35,652 bases of DNA. It comes from Chitinophagaceae bacterium (GTDB lineage: Bacteria; Bacteroidota; Bacteroidia; Chitinophagales; Chitinophagaceae). The stretch is taken from contig JAJTFQ010000025.1 in the NCBI GenBank assembly GCA_021299955.1, positions 1 through 35,652 on the forward strand. Direction: 5' to 3'. Positions 22,140 to 31,000 of the stretch are shown piece by piece; position 1 is the stretch's first letter; every line of letters begins with the position of its first letter. The notes under the pieces were generated by a model, which did no database searches, was not told the DNA's origin, and saw only the letters and a list, made by a program, of their open reading frames with translations. Both the position numbers and the translations under genes were made by a program.

Positions 22140-23288
22140 ATGAGCGGCTATCCCATATATCTCGACTACAATGCAACCACGCCCTGCGATCCGCAGGTGG
22201 TGGAGGCCATGTTGCCCTTCTTCTCGACACATTTCGGGAATGCGGCCAGTAAAAGCCATGCGCATGGCTGGTATGCAGAAGAAGCCGTAGTCATGGCGCG
22301 GGAGGATATAGCGAGCCTTATCGGGGCATCACCGAATGAGATCATATTTACTTCGGGTGCCACAGAATCGATCAACCTCGCGATGCGCGGTCTGGCGGAA
22401 GTGCAGCCATCTCCTCACGGTCATATCATCACCGTCGCCACGGAACACAAGGCCGTTCTGGATGTGTGTGAGCATCTGCGATCAAAGGGAATGGATGTCA
22501 CGGTACTGCCGGTGAATGGAGCCGGACATGTCGACCTGGACCAGCTGCGGGATGAGATCCGCCCTGATACGCTGATGATCGCCGCGATGTATGCGAATAA
22601 CGAAACCGGTCTCTTCCATCCCATCCGGGAGATCTCACAAATTTCCCGCGAGGCTGGTGTGCTCTTTTTCTGTGATGCAAACCAGGCGGTGGGAAAGATC
22701 CCCGTAAATGCCCGGTCGGAAGGCATCGACATGATGGCCTTCTCCGCACACAAGATGTACGGACCGAAAGGCGCGGGTGTATTGTACATCGGAAAAAGGG
22801 ATAAAAAGATCGACCTTGCCCCGCAAATTTTCGGCGGTGGGCACGAACGTAAACTGCGCAGCGGCACACTCAATGTCCCGGGCATCGTGGGGATGGGAAA
22901 GGCGGCGCTCATTTGCCGAGATCGGATGGCGGATGAATCAGTGCGTCTGGCCGGCCTGCGCGACAGGCTCCGCAACAGCCTGTTGAATATCGATGGTGTT
23001 CGTCTGAATGGCGACGAAAATAATATGCTGGCTCATGTCGCCAACCTTTGTTTCGACATCAACGGAGGCGACCGGCTGCTGAAGATGATCTCACGGATGG
23101 TTTCGGTGTCTAACGGATCCGCCTGTTCATCGGTGACACAGGCGCCATCGCATGTCCTCAAGGCGATGGGACTGACGGATATGCAGGCCCTTTCATCCAT
23201 ACGTTTCAGTCTTGGACGATTCACGTCGGAAGCGGAGATCGACATCGTCACTTCCGCCGTCTGTGATGCGATCGCCCGGCTGCGATAG
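22140..23288 (+). CDS. Cysteine desulfurase (NifS/IscS family)
   Basis: A PLP-dependent enzyme of 382 residues taking sulfur from cysteine. Motifs: YLDYNATTPCDPQV at the N-terminus, TSGATESINLAMRG, ATEHKAVLD, YANNETG, the PLP lysine in FSAHKMYGPKG, and the persulfide Cys in SNGSACSSVTQAP near residue 326. It lies 8 bases after moaCB and begins after AAAATAAATATG, so it appears to belong to the operon. Its likely job is to feed sulfur to the rhodanese/MoaD system or to the bridging sulfide of CO dehydrogenase; a general iron-sulfur role cannot be ruled out. An upstream TTG start at 22128 is less likely. Confidence 0.93.
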   Translation: MSGYPIYLDYNATTPCDPQVVEAMLPFFSTHFGNAASKSHAHGWYAEEAVVMAREDIASLIGASPNEIIFTSGATESINLAMRGLAEVQPSPHGHIITVATEHKAVLDVCEHLRSKGMDVTVLPVNGAGHVDLDQLRDEIRPDTLMIAAMYANNETGLFHPIREISQISREAGVLFFCDANQAVGKIPVNARSEGIDMMAFSAHKMYGPKGAGVLYIGKRDKKIDLAPQIFGGGHERKLRSGTLNVPGIVGMGKAALICRDRMADESVRLAGLRDRLRNSLLNIDGVRLNGDENNMLAHVANLCFDINGGDRLLKMISRMVSVSNGSACSSVTQAPSHVLKAMGLTDMQALSSIRFSLGRFTSEAEIDIVTSAVCDAIARLR

Positions 23289-23300
23289 AGGATAGATCCC

Positions 23301-23308
23301 TAAATTTG
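23301..23308 (+). promoter_or_regulatory. -7 box of the GNAT gene
   Basis: TAAATTTG, an exact consensus match, ends five bases before the ATG at 23314. It suggests a near-leaderless transcript and marks the end of the cofactor operon. I see no clear -33 element. Confidence 0.5.
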
Positions 23309-23313
23309 CGACC

Positions 23314-23847
23314 ATGAGCGAATCCCGGTTAATCCCTGTAAACTACACACTCCGGCAAGACCAGGTCATCCTACGACCATTGTACCCGGAAGACCTGGAT
23401 GTACTGTATTCGGCGGCGTCTGACCCGCTGATCTGGGTGCAGCATCCCAACCCCGACAGATACCGACGTGAAGTTTTTGAAGTCTTTTTTGAAGGAGCCA
23501 TTGCCTCTCAGGGAGCTTTCCTCATCCTGGATGCATCGAATGGAGAAGTCATCGGCAGCAGCCGCTTCTACGACCACAATCCGGAGGCCCGGGAGGTGAA
23601 GATCGGTTATACCTTCTTCGCCAGAAGATGCTGGGGCCAGGGCTTCAATACGATCGCCAAACAATTGATGACCGAGCATGCTTTCCAATGGGTCGACCGG
23701 ATCATCTTCCAGATCGGGGCGGGCAACCTTCGATCGCAGATCGCGATCGGGCGGATCGGCGCGCATAAGATAGGGGAAGAAGATGTGGCTTATTTCGGGG
23801 AATTGCCCAAACGCAATTTTATCTACGCGCTCGACAGGAAGATGTAA
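23314..23847 (+). CDS. GNAT-family N-acetyltransferase
   Basis: A 177-residue acetyltransferase of the RimJ/RimL-like GNAT subgroup. VILRPLYPEDLDVLY opens the fold, GEVIGSSRFYD and VKIGYTFFARRCWGQGFN give the acetyl-CoA pyrophosphate loop (RxxGQG type), and the segment IFQIGAGNLRSQIAI closes it, as in enzymes acetylating N-terminal or small-molecule amines. The substrate is not known. Its own promoter separates it from the upstream cofactor operon. Confidence 0.88.
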   Translation: MSESRLIPVNYTLRQDQVILRPLYPEDLDVLYSAASDPLIWVQHPNPDRYRREVFEVFFEGAIASQGAFLILDASNGEVIGSSRFYDHNPEAREVKIGYTFFARRCWGQGFNTIAKQLMTEHAFQWVDRIIFQIGAGNLRSQIAIGRIGAHKIGEEDVAYFGELPKRNFIYALDRKM

Positions 23848-23879
23848 GGCCGGCGCGGGGAAATCTCCCCCGAATTCAG

Positions 23880-23887
23880 TAACTTTC
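23880..23887 (+). promoter_or_regulatory. -7 box of the lipoprotein gene
   Basis: TAACTTTC, close to TAnnTTTG, lies 22 bases before the ATG at 23910. A -33 box was not found. Confidence 0.35.
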
Positions 23888-23909
23888 GTTCACAAAACCC
23901 TTCAATCAC

Positions 23910-24341
23910 ATGCGACTCATACTCCTGGCCGGCATGGTATGCCTGGCTGCTGCATGCAATCGTTCCGACGATCTGCTCACGGAAGCAGAGGTCAAGGCTG
24001 TGATCGCCAAATTCGACCAAGGCTGGCAGACAAAGAACGCTAACCTCGTAGACTCAGTGCTGTCGCAACACTATGTGTATTACACCCAATCCGGTTACAC
24101 CTTTGACAGACCCAGTCTGCTGGCGACGGCCGGATCCGAAGTGTACACCCTTCAGAGCATGGAACGTGAGGCCCAGACGATGCAGATCGAAGGCAGCACC
24201 GCGGTCGTAAATACAGTCTGGAAGGGGAAAGGACATTACCACGGCGAAGTCTTCAACGATCGCCAACGATGCAGCATCACCATCGTCAAGCACGAAGGGA
24301 AGGTAAGGATCCTCGCAGAACACTGCACCCCGATCAAATAA
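23910..24341 (+). CDS. Small lipoprotein, SnoaL/DUF4440-like fold
   Basis: A 143-residue protein with a lipoprotein signal peptide: MRLILLAGMVCLAAAC has the lipobox ending at Cys16. The mature part begins with a helix (AEVKAVIAKFDQGWQTKN) and continues with beta strands (TAVVNTVWKGKG, RCSITIVKHEGKVRIL), the pattern of an NTF2-like DUF4440 domain. It should be attached to the inner or outer membrane. No catalytic function can be assigned. It has its own -7 box and is separated from the receptor gene by 63 bases. Confidence 0.75.
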   Translation: MRLILLAGMVCLAAACNRSDDLLTEAEVKAVIAKFDQGWQTKNANLVDSVLSQHYVYYTQSGYTFDRPSLLATAGSEVYTLQSMEREAQTMQIEGSTAVVNTVWKGKGHYHGEVFNDRQRCSITIVKHEGKVRILAEHCTPIK

Positions 24342-24374
24342 GCTGAACCCTTCACCAGTCGCCGCCAACCCTCC

Positions 24375-24382
24375 TATCTTAC
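24375..24382 (+). promoter_or_regulatory. Candidate -7 box of the receptor gene
   Basis: TATCTTAC lies 22 bases before the ATG at 24405. The match to the -7 consensus is partial and no -33 box is seen. Confidence 0.3.
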
Positions 24383-24404
24383 ACGCATCCCCACGATCCC
24401 GCCC

Positions 24405-26831
24405 ATGCGTTTTATTTTTCCGATGCTGACCATTCTGTTCCTGACAGGCATCCCGGAGCAGGCCGTCAGCCAGACGCAAGTTACCCGCATCCTCCGGGGA
24501 CGCGTCATCGATTCTGCAGGAAACCAGCCGCTGGCGGGAGCTACCATTCAACTGCTGAAGACCGGAAGGAAAACACCGGTGGCCGGCACCGTTAGCGGCC
24601 AGGATGGTCGGTACAGATTGGAGACCGGCAACGGAGAATATGAGATCATCGTTGAATATGCAGGTTATCAACCGCGCAGATCGGCGGCATTTCGGCTGAA
24701 TGATGCAACACCCGAAAAAGACCTCGGTGAAATCAGACTGGCACCTGCCGTGGCTGTGCTGCAGGAAGTGGTGGTACAGGCAGAGAAAAGTTCCATGCAG
24801 CTGGCCCTCGACCGGAAGATCTTTAATGTGGGAAAGGACCTTGCCAATGCCGGAGGTTCAGCCAATGACATCCTGATGAACATCCCATCCGTTTCCGTCG
24901 ATCCGGAGGGAACGGTCAAGCTGCGCGGGAGCGATAACGTCCGCATCCTGATCGACGGCAAGCCATCCGGACTCGTCAGCATCAAGGGCGGCAGCGGACT
25001 CAACAACCTGCAGGCCGCCATGGTGGAGCGCGTTGAGATCATCACCAACCCGTCCGCCCGATATGAGGCCGAAGGCAATGCCGGCATCATCAACATCATC
25101 CTGAAAAAAGATCGTCGACAGGGATTCAACGGCTCCTTCGAACTGATCGGCGGACAACCCGTTAATTACGGACTGGCGGCCAACCTCAACTATCGCAGGG
25201 ATAAGATCAATTTCTTCCTTAACTATGGTGTCGCCTACCGGATACAGCCCTCCCGTGGACGGATGACCCAGGAACTCTACGGAAAGGATACCCTGCGCAT
25301 CATGAAGCAGCACGACGAGGCGGAACTGCTTGGTTTCAACAATAACATCCGCGCAGGCCTCGATTATTTCTTCACCGAGAAGAGTGTGCTGACCCTGGCC
25401 TATCTGTACCGACGAAGCCAGGGCAACCGACGCCGCAGCTTCGTGTACGATGATTACATTTTCGATCTGAACAACTTACAAAGCAGACAGGGACGGACCC
25501 AGGATGAGGAGGAGACCGAACCAAACACCGAGATAACGGTCAACTATAAACGAAGTTTCGCACAAAAGGGACACGAACTCACCGCTGAAGTCAAGTACCT
25601 CGATTACTGGGAGAACTCCGACCAAACCTTCGAACAATGGCCTGAGATCAGTGCGGGAAGGCCTGTCACCACTGCAGCCAGAACCATTCAGCGATCCTTG
25701 AACGACGAGTGGGAAAAGCAATACCTCCTGCAGCTCGACTATGTCAAACCCATCGGCAGTGAAGGCAAGTTCGAGACCGGTCTGCGTACCAGCTTCCGCA
25801 ACATGGTGAATGACTACGTGGTGAGTGAACGCAATGCCACCGGCGGTTATGTTCCCCTACCCGGCCTCGACAACATCTTCGAATACGACGAAAACATCCA
25901 TGCCACGTACGCGATCCTGGGCAACCGAAACGGGAAACTCAGTTATCAGGGTGGATTGCGCGCGGAATGGACGGATGTCACCACCATCCTGCGGGAGACC
26001 GGACAACGCAACCCGCGCAATTACGGAAACCTCTTCCCGAGCGCACATCTGACCTACAGCCTGCCGAATGACCACGGGATCCAACTCAGCTACTCGCGTC
26101 GGGTAAGACGGCCGGTGTATAACGATCTCAGCCCCTACGCCACCTTTTCGGATGCCAGGAATTTCAATGGTGGCAACCCCGACCTGGATCCGGAATTCAG
26201 TGATGTCTTCGAGATCGGTCATCTCAAATCCTTCCCCAAGGGCGCTTTCAGCGCTTCCGTTTATTTCAGGAACACCACAGAAAAGATCGAACGCATCCGG
26301 CAGGTGGACAAGCTGGGCAACGCCTTCACCCAGCCGCAGAACCTGCTCGGAGAAAAAGCTTACGGCATCGAAGCCACCGGCAGCGCCAACCTGCGCAAAT
26401 GGTGGAAGCTCGATGCGAACATCAACTTCTTTCACGCCCGGGTGGATGGCAGCAATATCCTTTCCGTTTATAAGACCGAAACCTTCAGCTGGTTCGCGCG
26501 TCAAACATCGCGCTTCAGCCTGAAACACGACCTCGACATCCAGCTGCGCATGAACTACGAAGCCCGGCAGCGACTCGTGCAGGGCAGCCGCAAGGGGTAT
26601 TTCTTCACTGACCTCTCTTTCAGCAAAGACATCCTCGCACAACGCGGAACGCTCACCCTCAATGTGATGGATGTCTTCAACTCCCGGAAGGTCTTCTACA
26701 TCATCGAAGGTCCGGGATTCCATACGGACGCACTGATGGGATTCCGCCCCCGTCAGATCAACATGACCTTCTCCTACCGCATCCGGCAGGCCAAGGGAAC
26801 CAAGACCGTGAAAATGATCAATACTGACTGA
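24405..26831 (+). CDS. TonB-dependent outer membrane receptor
   Basis: An 808-residue outer membrane beta-barrel protein. Order: signal peptide (MRFIFPMLTILFLTGIPEQAVSQ), a carboxypeptidase-like regulatory domain (about 28-108, GRVIDSAGNQPLAGATIQL), a plug domain (about 120-225, SANDILMNIPSVSVDPEG, then VEIITNPSARYEAEGNAG), and a large barrel to the end. It resembles the Bacteroidota outer-membrane beta-barrel group (OMP_b-brl_3) rather than SusC: no SusD partner lies nearby. The ligand is unknown; peptides, metals or siderophores are all possible. It may carry material for the enzymes around it, but the context does not say. Confidence 0.88.
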   Translation: MRFIFPMLTILFLTGIPEQAVSQTQVTRILRGRVIDSAGNQPLAGATIQLLKTGRKTPVAGTVSGQDGRYRLETGNGEYEIIVEYAGYQPRRSAAFRLNDATPEKDLGEIRLAPAVAVLQEVVVQAEKSSMQLALDRKIFNVGKDLANAGGSANDILMNIPSVSVDPEGTVKLRGSDNVRILIDGKPSGLVSIKGGSGLNNLQAAMVERVEIITNPSARYEAEGNAGIINIILKKDRRQGFNGSFELIGGQPVNYGLAANLNYRRDKINFFLNYGVAYRIQPSRGRMTQELYGKDTLRIMKQHDEAELLGFNNNIRAGLDYFFTEKSVLTLAYLYRRSQGNRRRSFVYDDYIFDLNNLQSRQGRTQDEEETEPNTEITVNYKRSFAQKGHELTAEVKYLDYWENSDQTFEQWPEISAGRPVTTAARTIQRSLNDEWEKQYLLQLDYVKPIGSEGKFETGLRTSFRNMVNDYVVSERNATGGYVPLPGLDNIFEYDENIHATYAILGNRNGKLSYQGGLRAEWTDVTTILRETGQRNPRNYGNLFPSAHLTYSLPNDHGIQLSYSRRVRRPVYNDLSPYATFSDARNFNGGNPDLDPEFSDVFEIGHLKSFPKGAFSASVYFRNTTEKIERIRQVDKLGNAFTQPQNLLGEKAYGIEATGSANLRKWWKLDANINFFHARVDGSNILSVYKTETFSWFARQTSRFSLKHDLDIQLRMNYEARQRLVQGSRKGYFFTDLSFSKDILAQRGTLTLNVMDVFNSRKVFYIIEGPGFHTDALMGFRPRQINMTFSYRIRQAKGTKTVKMINTD

Positions 26832-26895
26832 GCACATATGGGCCCGGAGATACTAACGCTGATGGCTAACCGAAGATGATACGGACGCCGGATGG

Positions 26896-27357
26896 TCAGG
26901 AAAACAGCCTCGCATCTGGCCTGATCTCCCGCACATCGACCAGTTTGACATGACGGAGGAACCGCACATGCCCGGGATGCAGGATCAGGTTTCGCTGGAC
27001 CGGCAGTACAGCTGAGGGGGCCAGAAAACCTATGAAGTCAGGATCTGACAGCCATTCCTTGCCCATTTGCTTCAAGCCCAGGTGATCTGGTTTTCGCCAG
27101 TCAGCCGGTAATTCATCCATAGGTATCGACCGGATGGGGGCGGCATCCGACACCTCGATATACGCCAGGTAAAGCAGGTCCGGCAGATCTCGAACGTCGG
27201 CATGCACCAGCACTTCAAGCATGGCCAGCGCCGGATTTTCGCTGGCATATAAGGCATGTGTTCCGACCGGATTCCAGCGGCCGCCCACCAGCCAGGCGCC
27301 GGTGCCGGACAGATCCGAAGCGCGTACACGGGAGGTTACGATCCGATAATACAACAT
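26896..27357 (-). CDS. RES-domain toxin
   Basis: A 153-residue RES-family toxin, an NAD+ phosphorylase/ADP-ribosyltransferase-like enzyme that kills or stops growth by consuming NAD+. The family Arg-Glu-Ser residues are seen as YRIVTSR at the N-terminus, LYASENPALAMLE (Glu) and PSAVLPVQRNLILHP (Ser). GRWNPVGTHALYA is the typical substrate-pocket region. It starts 7 bases after the stop codon of its antitoxin, on the same strand. Family membership is clear; activity is inferred. Confidence 0.92.
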   Translation of the reverse strand: MLYYRIVTSRVRASDLSGTGAWLVGGRWNPVGTHALYASENPALAMLEVLVHADVRDLPDLLYLAYIEVSDAAPIRSIPMDELPADWRKPDHLGLKQMGKEWLSDPDFIGFLAPSAVLPVQRNLILHPGHVRFLRHVKLVDVREIRPDARLFS

Positions 27358-27364
27358 GACGGAC

Positions 27365-27889
27365 TCAGGTGAGGATACCCTCTTCGATACGGGTGAGGAT
27401 GGACCCGACGAGGCGGATACCGGTGGGGCTGTTCATCAGGGAGAGTGGCGTTTGGCCAGACAATGCATGATTAGGGCGTTGCAACCAGCGCTGCAGGCGA
27501 TCCTGATCTCCGAAAACAGATAATCCCCGGGCCACTAATTGGGCCATTTCTATGGCCAGGGAGGAGGACAGACTATCCATGGTGTCATCGTTTCGCTTTC
27601 GTCCGAGGGTTTTGTAGGAGAGGTTCAGCAATTCCGCCATCTCCTTCATGGGGATGGACATCACCGAGGCGAGGGTAGCCAGTGCCTTCTTCTGCAAGCC
27701 TTTGCGGCTCAGGGCGACATAGTCCAGCGCAGAGGAGGGTTCCTCGACGAGGGAATTGGCTCCGCCAAGTATGGCCCAGGTCAGTTGCGCTTCCGATCCT
27801 TCTTTTCCGATCAGGGCTTGCAGGTACGCATCCTTCCCGGATGGCCGTGCCTTACGTTTGGGAATGATAACGGACGACATTACGGACAT
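27365..27889 (-). CDS. Xre/MbcA-type antitoxin (DUF2384)
   Basis: A 174-residue antitoxin pairing with the RES toxin. The N-terminal part is basic and helical, ALATLASVMSIPMKEMAELL with LSYKTLGRKR is a helix-turn-helix (about 85-115), and the C-terminal DUF2384 region has GLSVFGDQDRLQRWLQ, PLSLMNSPTG and a final helix that blocks the toxin pocket in known complexes. The pair is probably autoregulated. The start at 27889 lies six bases after a TATCTTTG box; a second ATG at 27880 is also possible. Confidence 0.9.
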   Translation of the reverse strand: MSVMSSVIIPKRKARPSGKDAYLQALIGKEGSEAQLTWAILGGANSLVEEPSSALDYVALSRKGLQKKALATLASVMSIPMKEMAELLNLSYKTLGRKRNDDTMDSLSSSLAIEMAQLVARGLSVFGDQDRLQRWLQRPNHALSGQTPLSLMNSPTGIRLVGSILTRIEEGILT

Positions 27890-27916
27890 TTGTCACAAAG
27901 ATACTACCTTTTTGTC
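27884..27916 (-). promoter_or_regulatory. Promoter/operator region of the RES-Xre operon
   Basis: TATCTTTG (27903-27896, minus) ends six bases before the antitoxin ATG. Inverted GGACA/TGTCC half-sites flank the box at either end of this interval, and a GACA-TT-TGTC palindrome overlaps the start codon, possible binding sites for the antitoxin. Operator function is inferred. Confidence 0.4.
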
Positions 27917-28030
27917 CATTTTAAAATACAACTTCCCTTCAAGTGGCCATGATTCTATTGGTGGACATCATCAAACATTCCCGTAAGGCTGAGTGAAAAA
28001 TCGTAATTTATGGCCTTAAAATTTAATAAT

Positions 28031-31000
28031 ATGTTACGACTTCTGTTGCCTGTACTGTTGGGCTTCTCTGTGTGGACAGGCTGGGTAATGATACCCGGAT
28101 CTGACACCGGTACGTTCGCCGGCTGGGCGTTGCCAAGTCAGGATACCATCCGAAAGGATACCATGGTATACACCCCGTTCAAGGATCTTCCGCTGAAACC
28201 TGCTCGGGAGGTGGCCTTTACCACCTCCGAGGGCACCTGGATGAGTGTGGACATCAGTCCGGATGGTCAAACCATCGCCTTTGATCTGTTGGGAGATATC
28301 TATACGATACCTGCAGCAGGCGGACAGGCCACTCCGGTGACCAAGGGCATCGCGTATGAGACGCATCCGCGGTTCAGTCCCGATGGTAAGAAGATCCTGT
28401 TTACCAGCGACCGCACCGGGAGCGATAATATCTGGTACATCGACATGGAGAAGAAGGATACGGTCCAGCTCACCCGCGAACGCACGGAGGATTTCCCTGC
28501 CGCGGTATGGACACCGGATGGGGAATACATCATTGCCTCAAAAGGACGCAGGGTTCCGAAGTTGTGGATGTATCACAAAGACGGCGGCGGCGGCATTCAG
28601 CTGATCGACCAGCCGGCGAGTCTGAAGACCATCGATCCCTTCGTCAGTCACGACGGCGAAACTGTGTACTTCAGCCAGCGCAACGGATCATGGAATTACA
28701 ACGCCCTGCTCCCGCAGTATCAGATCGGCACCTATGACCGGAAAAAAGGACAGTTGAATACGATCACTACCCGTTACGGATCGGCCTTCACCCCCACGCT
28801 GTCAAAGGATGGCCGCTGGCTGGCGTATGGCAGCCGGTATGAAGACAAGACCGGACTGGTACTTCGCGACCTGAAGACAGGCGACGAGCGCTGGCTGGCC
28901 TACCCGGTACAGCGCGATGACCAGGAATCCATCGCCCCGCAGGGTGTGTATCCCGGCATGTGTTTCACCCCTGACAGCCGCGCGCTGATCGCTTCATGGA
29001 ACGGGCGGATCTACCGGGTAACCGTAGATGGGGGTCAGGCCGTGGAGATCCCTTTCAAAGCGGATGTCCGGGTAGAGATGGGTCCCCGTCTGTATCAGAG
29101 TTATGCCATTTCCGATACCAGCCATGCGTTGGTCACCCAGATCCGCGACGGTGTGCCTTCACCGGACGGCAAACAACTGGCATTCACCGCCCTGAATCGG
29201 CTCTATGTCATGGAGTACCCCAACGGGCAGCCGCGTCGCCTGATGGATCGTGAAATGACCCAGGCCATGCCCGCCTGGAGTCCCGATGGAAAACAGATCG
29301 CCTTTGTCACCTGGGACGAAAAAGAAGGCGGTCATCTCTACAAGGTACCTGCCAGTGGCCCCGCCCTGCCGGTAAAGCTCACGAAGGAATCGGCCTTCTA
29401 CATGCAGCCTGCCTGGAGCCGCAACGGGCGCATCGCCTTCTTCCGTGGCCCGGCCCGCCTGTTCCGCGATGCGGAGGATCCGTTCTTCAGCGGAGCCGAG
29501 GGTGAACTGGTATGGATGGCAGACAACGGTGGAGAGATCCGCCGGATAGATATGGCCCGCAACCGTGGCAATGTCCATTTCACAAAGGATACGACCCGTC
29601 TCTTCCTCAATGCCCCCGGCGGACAGCTGATCTCCATCAGATGGGATGGCACGGACGAGAAGGTACACGCAAAGATCAGCGGTATCACCACCTATGGATC
29701 TGTAGCCGATGCTGATGGCCATGGTGCCGGGAGCACGCAATATGTGATGGGCCGGCCGATGATGTCCGCAGATCCGCTGAACCATTGCATGCTGCCTGAG
29801 TCTGCCAGCAACCGGGAGCCACAGAATATGCCTTCCGCGGCGGAAACGATCCTGATGGCGCCGGTGGGCGATCAGGCCATCGCACAGGTCAACAACAACA
29901 TCTACGTGGTAACGATCCCCGAAGCCGGAAAGACTCCAAGTATTTCGGTTTCAGATCCGAAATCCTCCAGTTTCCCTGCCCGCCAGCTCACGGAGATCGG
30001 CGGAGAGTTCCCTGCCTGGGAAGCGGATGGAAAGCGGGTGCACTGGTCGCTCGGTAACGGACACTGGGTGTACGACATCGCTGGCGCCAAACGCTTCGAA
30101 GATTCTGTCAAGACCGCGAAAAAAGCAGAGGACAAACGCAAGACCGATAGTCTCATCGCCCTGAACACAGGCGGCCCGAACGCGAAAAAAAGAGCGGACT
30201 CCCTGCAGAAGGCCTTCAAGGATTCCATGGCCGTTGTGTACAAAAAAGATACGGCGCGCGCGCGGAAAGACAGTGTGGCAGAGGCCCTTGCGAAAAAAGA
30301 ACCGAAATTCGAACCCCTGGAGCATCAGGTGAAAGTGGCTTATCGCCGCGATATACCAACCGGAGCCATCCTGCTGACCAACGCCCGGATCGTCACCATG
30401 CGCGGCAATGAAGTGATCGAGAACGGAGACATCCTGATCGTCGGGAACAGGATCAAAGCCGTGGGGCCCAAAGGCACGCTGCAGGTGCCTCCCGGAGCTA
30501 AAGTGATCGAATGCGCAGGCAAGACCATCACACCGGGATTCGTGGACACGCATGCGCACATGTGGCCTTTCTGGGGACTGCACAAGAACCAGGTTTGGCT
30601 GTATGCCGCCAACCTGGTGTATGGTGTGACCACGACCCGCGACCCGCAGACTGCCACCACTGATGTGCTGACGTACGGCGACATGGTGGAGTCCGGACAG
30701 ATCGTCGGACCGAGGATCTACAGCACCGGACCCGGCGTTGGTTACTGGTCATACAATCTCAAGGACCTGGAACAAACCCGAAATGTCCTCAAACAGTACA
30801 GCAAATACTACAATACCAAGTATATCAAGATGTACCTGGTCGGCAACCGCCAGCATCGTCAGTGGGTGATCATGGCGGCCAAGGAACAGGGACTGATGCC
30901 GACGACCGAAGGCGGCCTGGATTTTAAACTCAATATGACACAGCTCTTCGACGGATACCCGGGTCATGAGCATGCCATTCCCATCCATCCGCTGTACAAT

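Noticed and set aside
24405-26831. SusC-type receptor of a polysaccharide utilisation locus
   Set aside because: No SusD partner, no glycoside hydrolases nearby, and the barrel type fits the OMP_b-brl_3 group instead.
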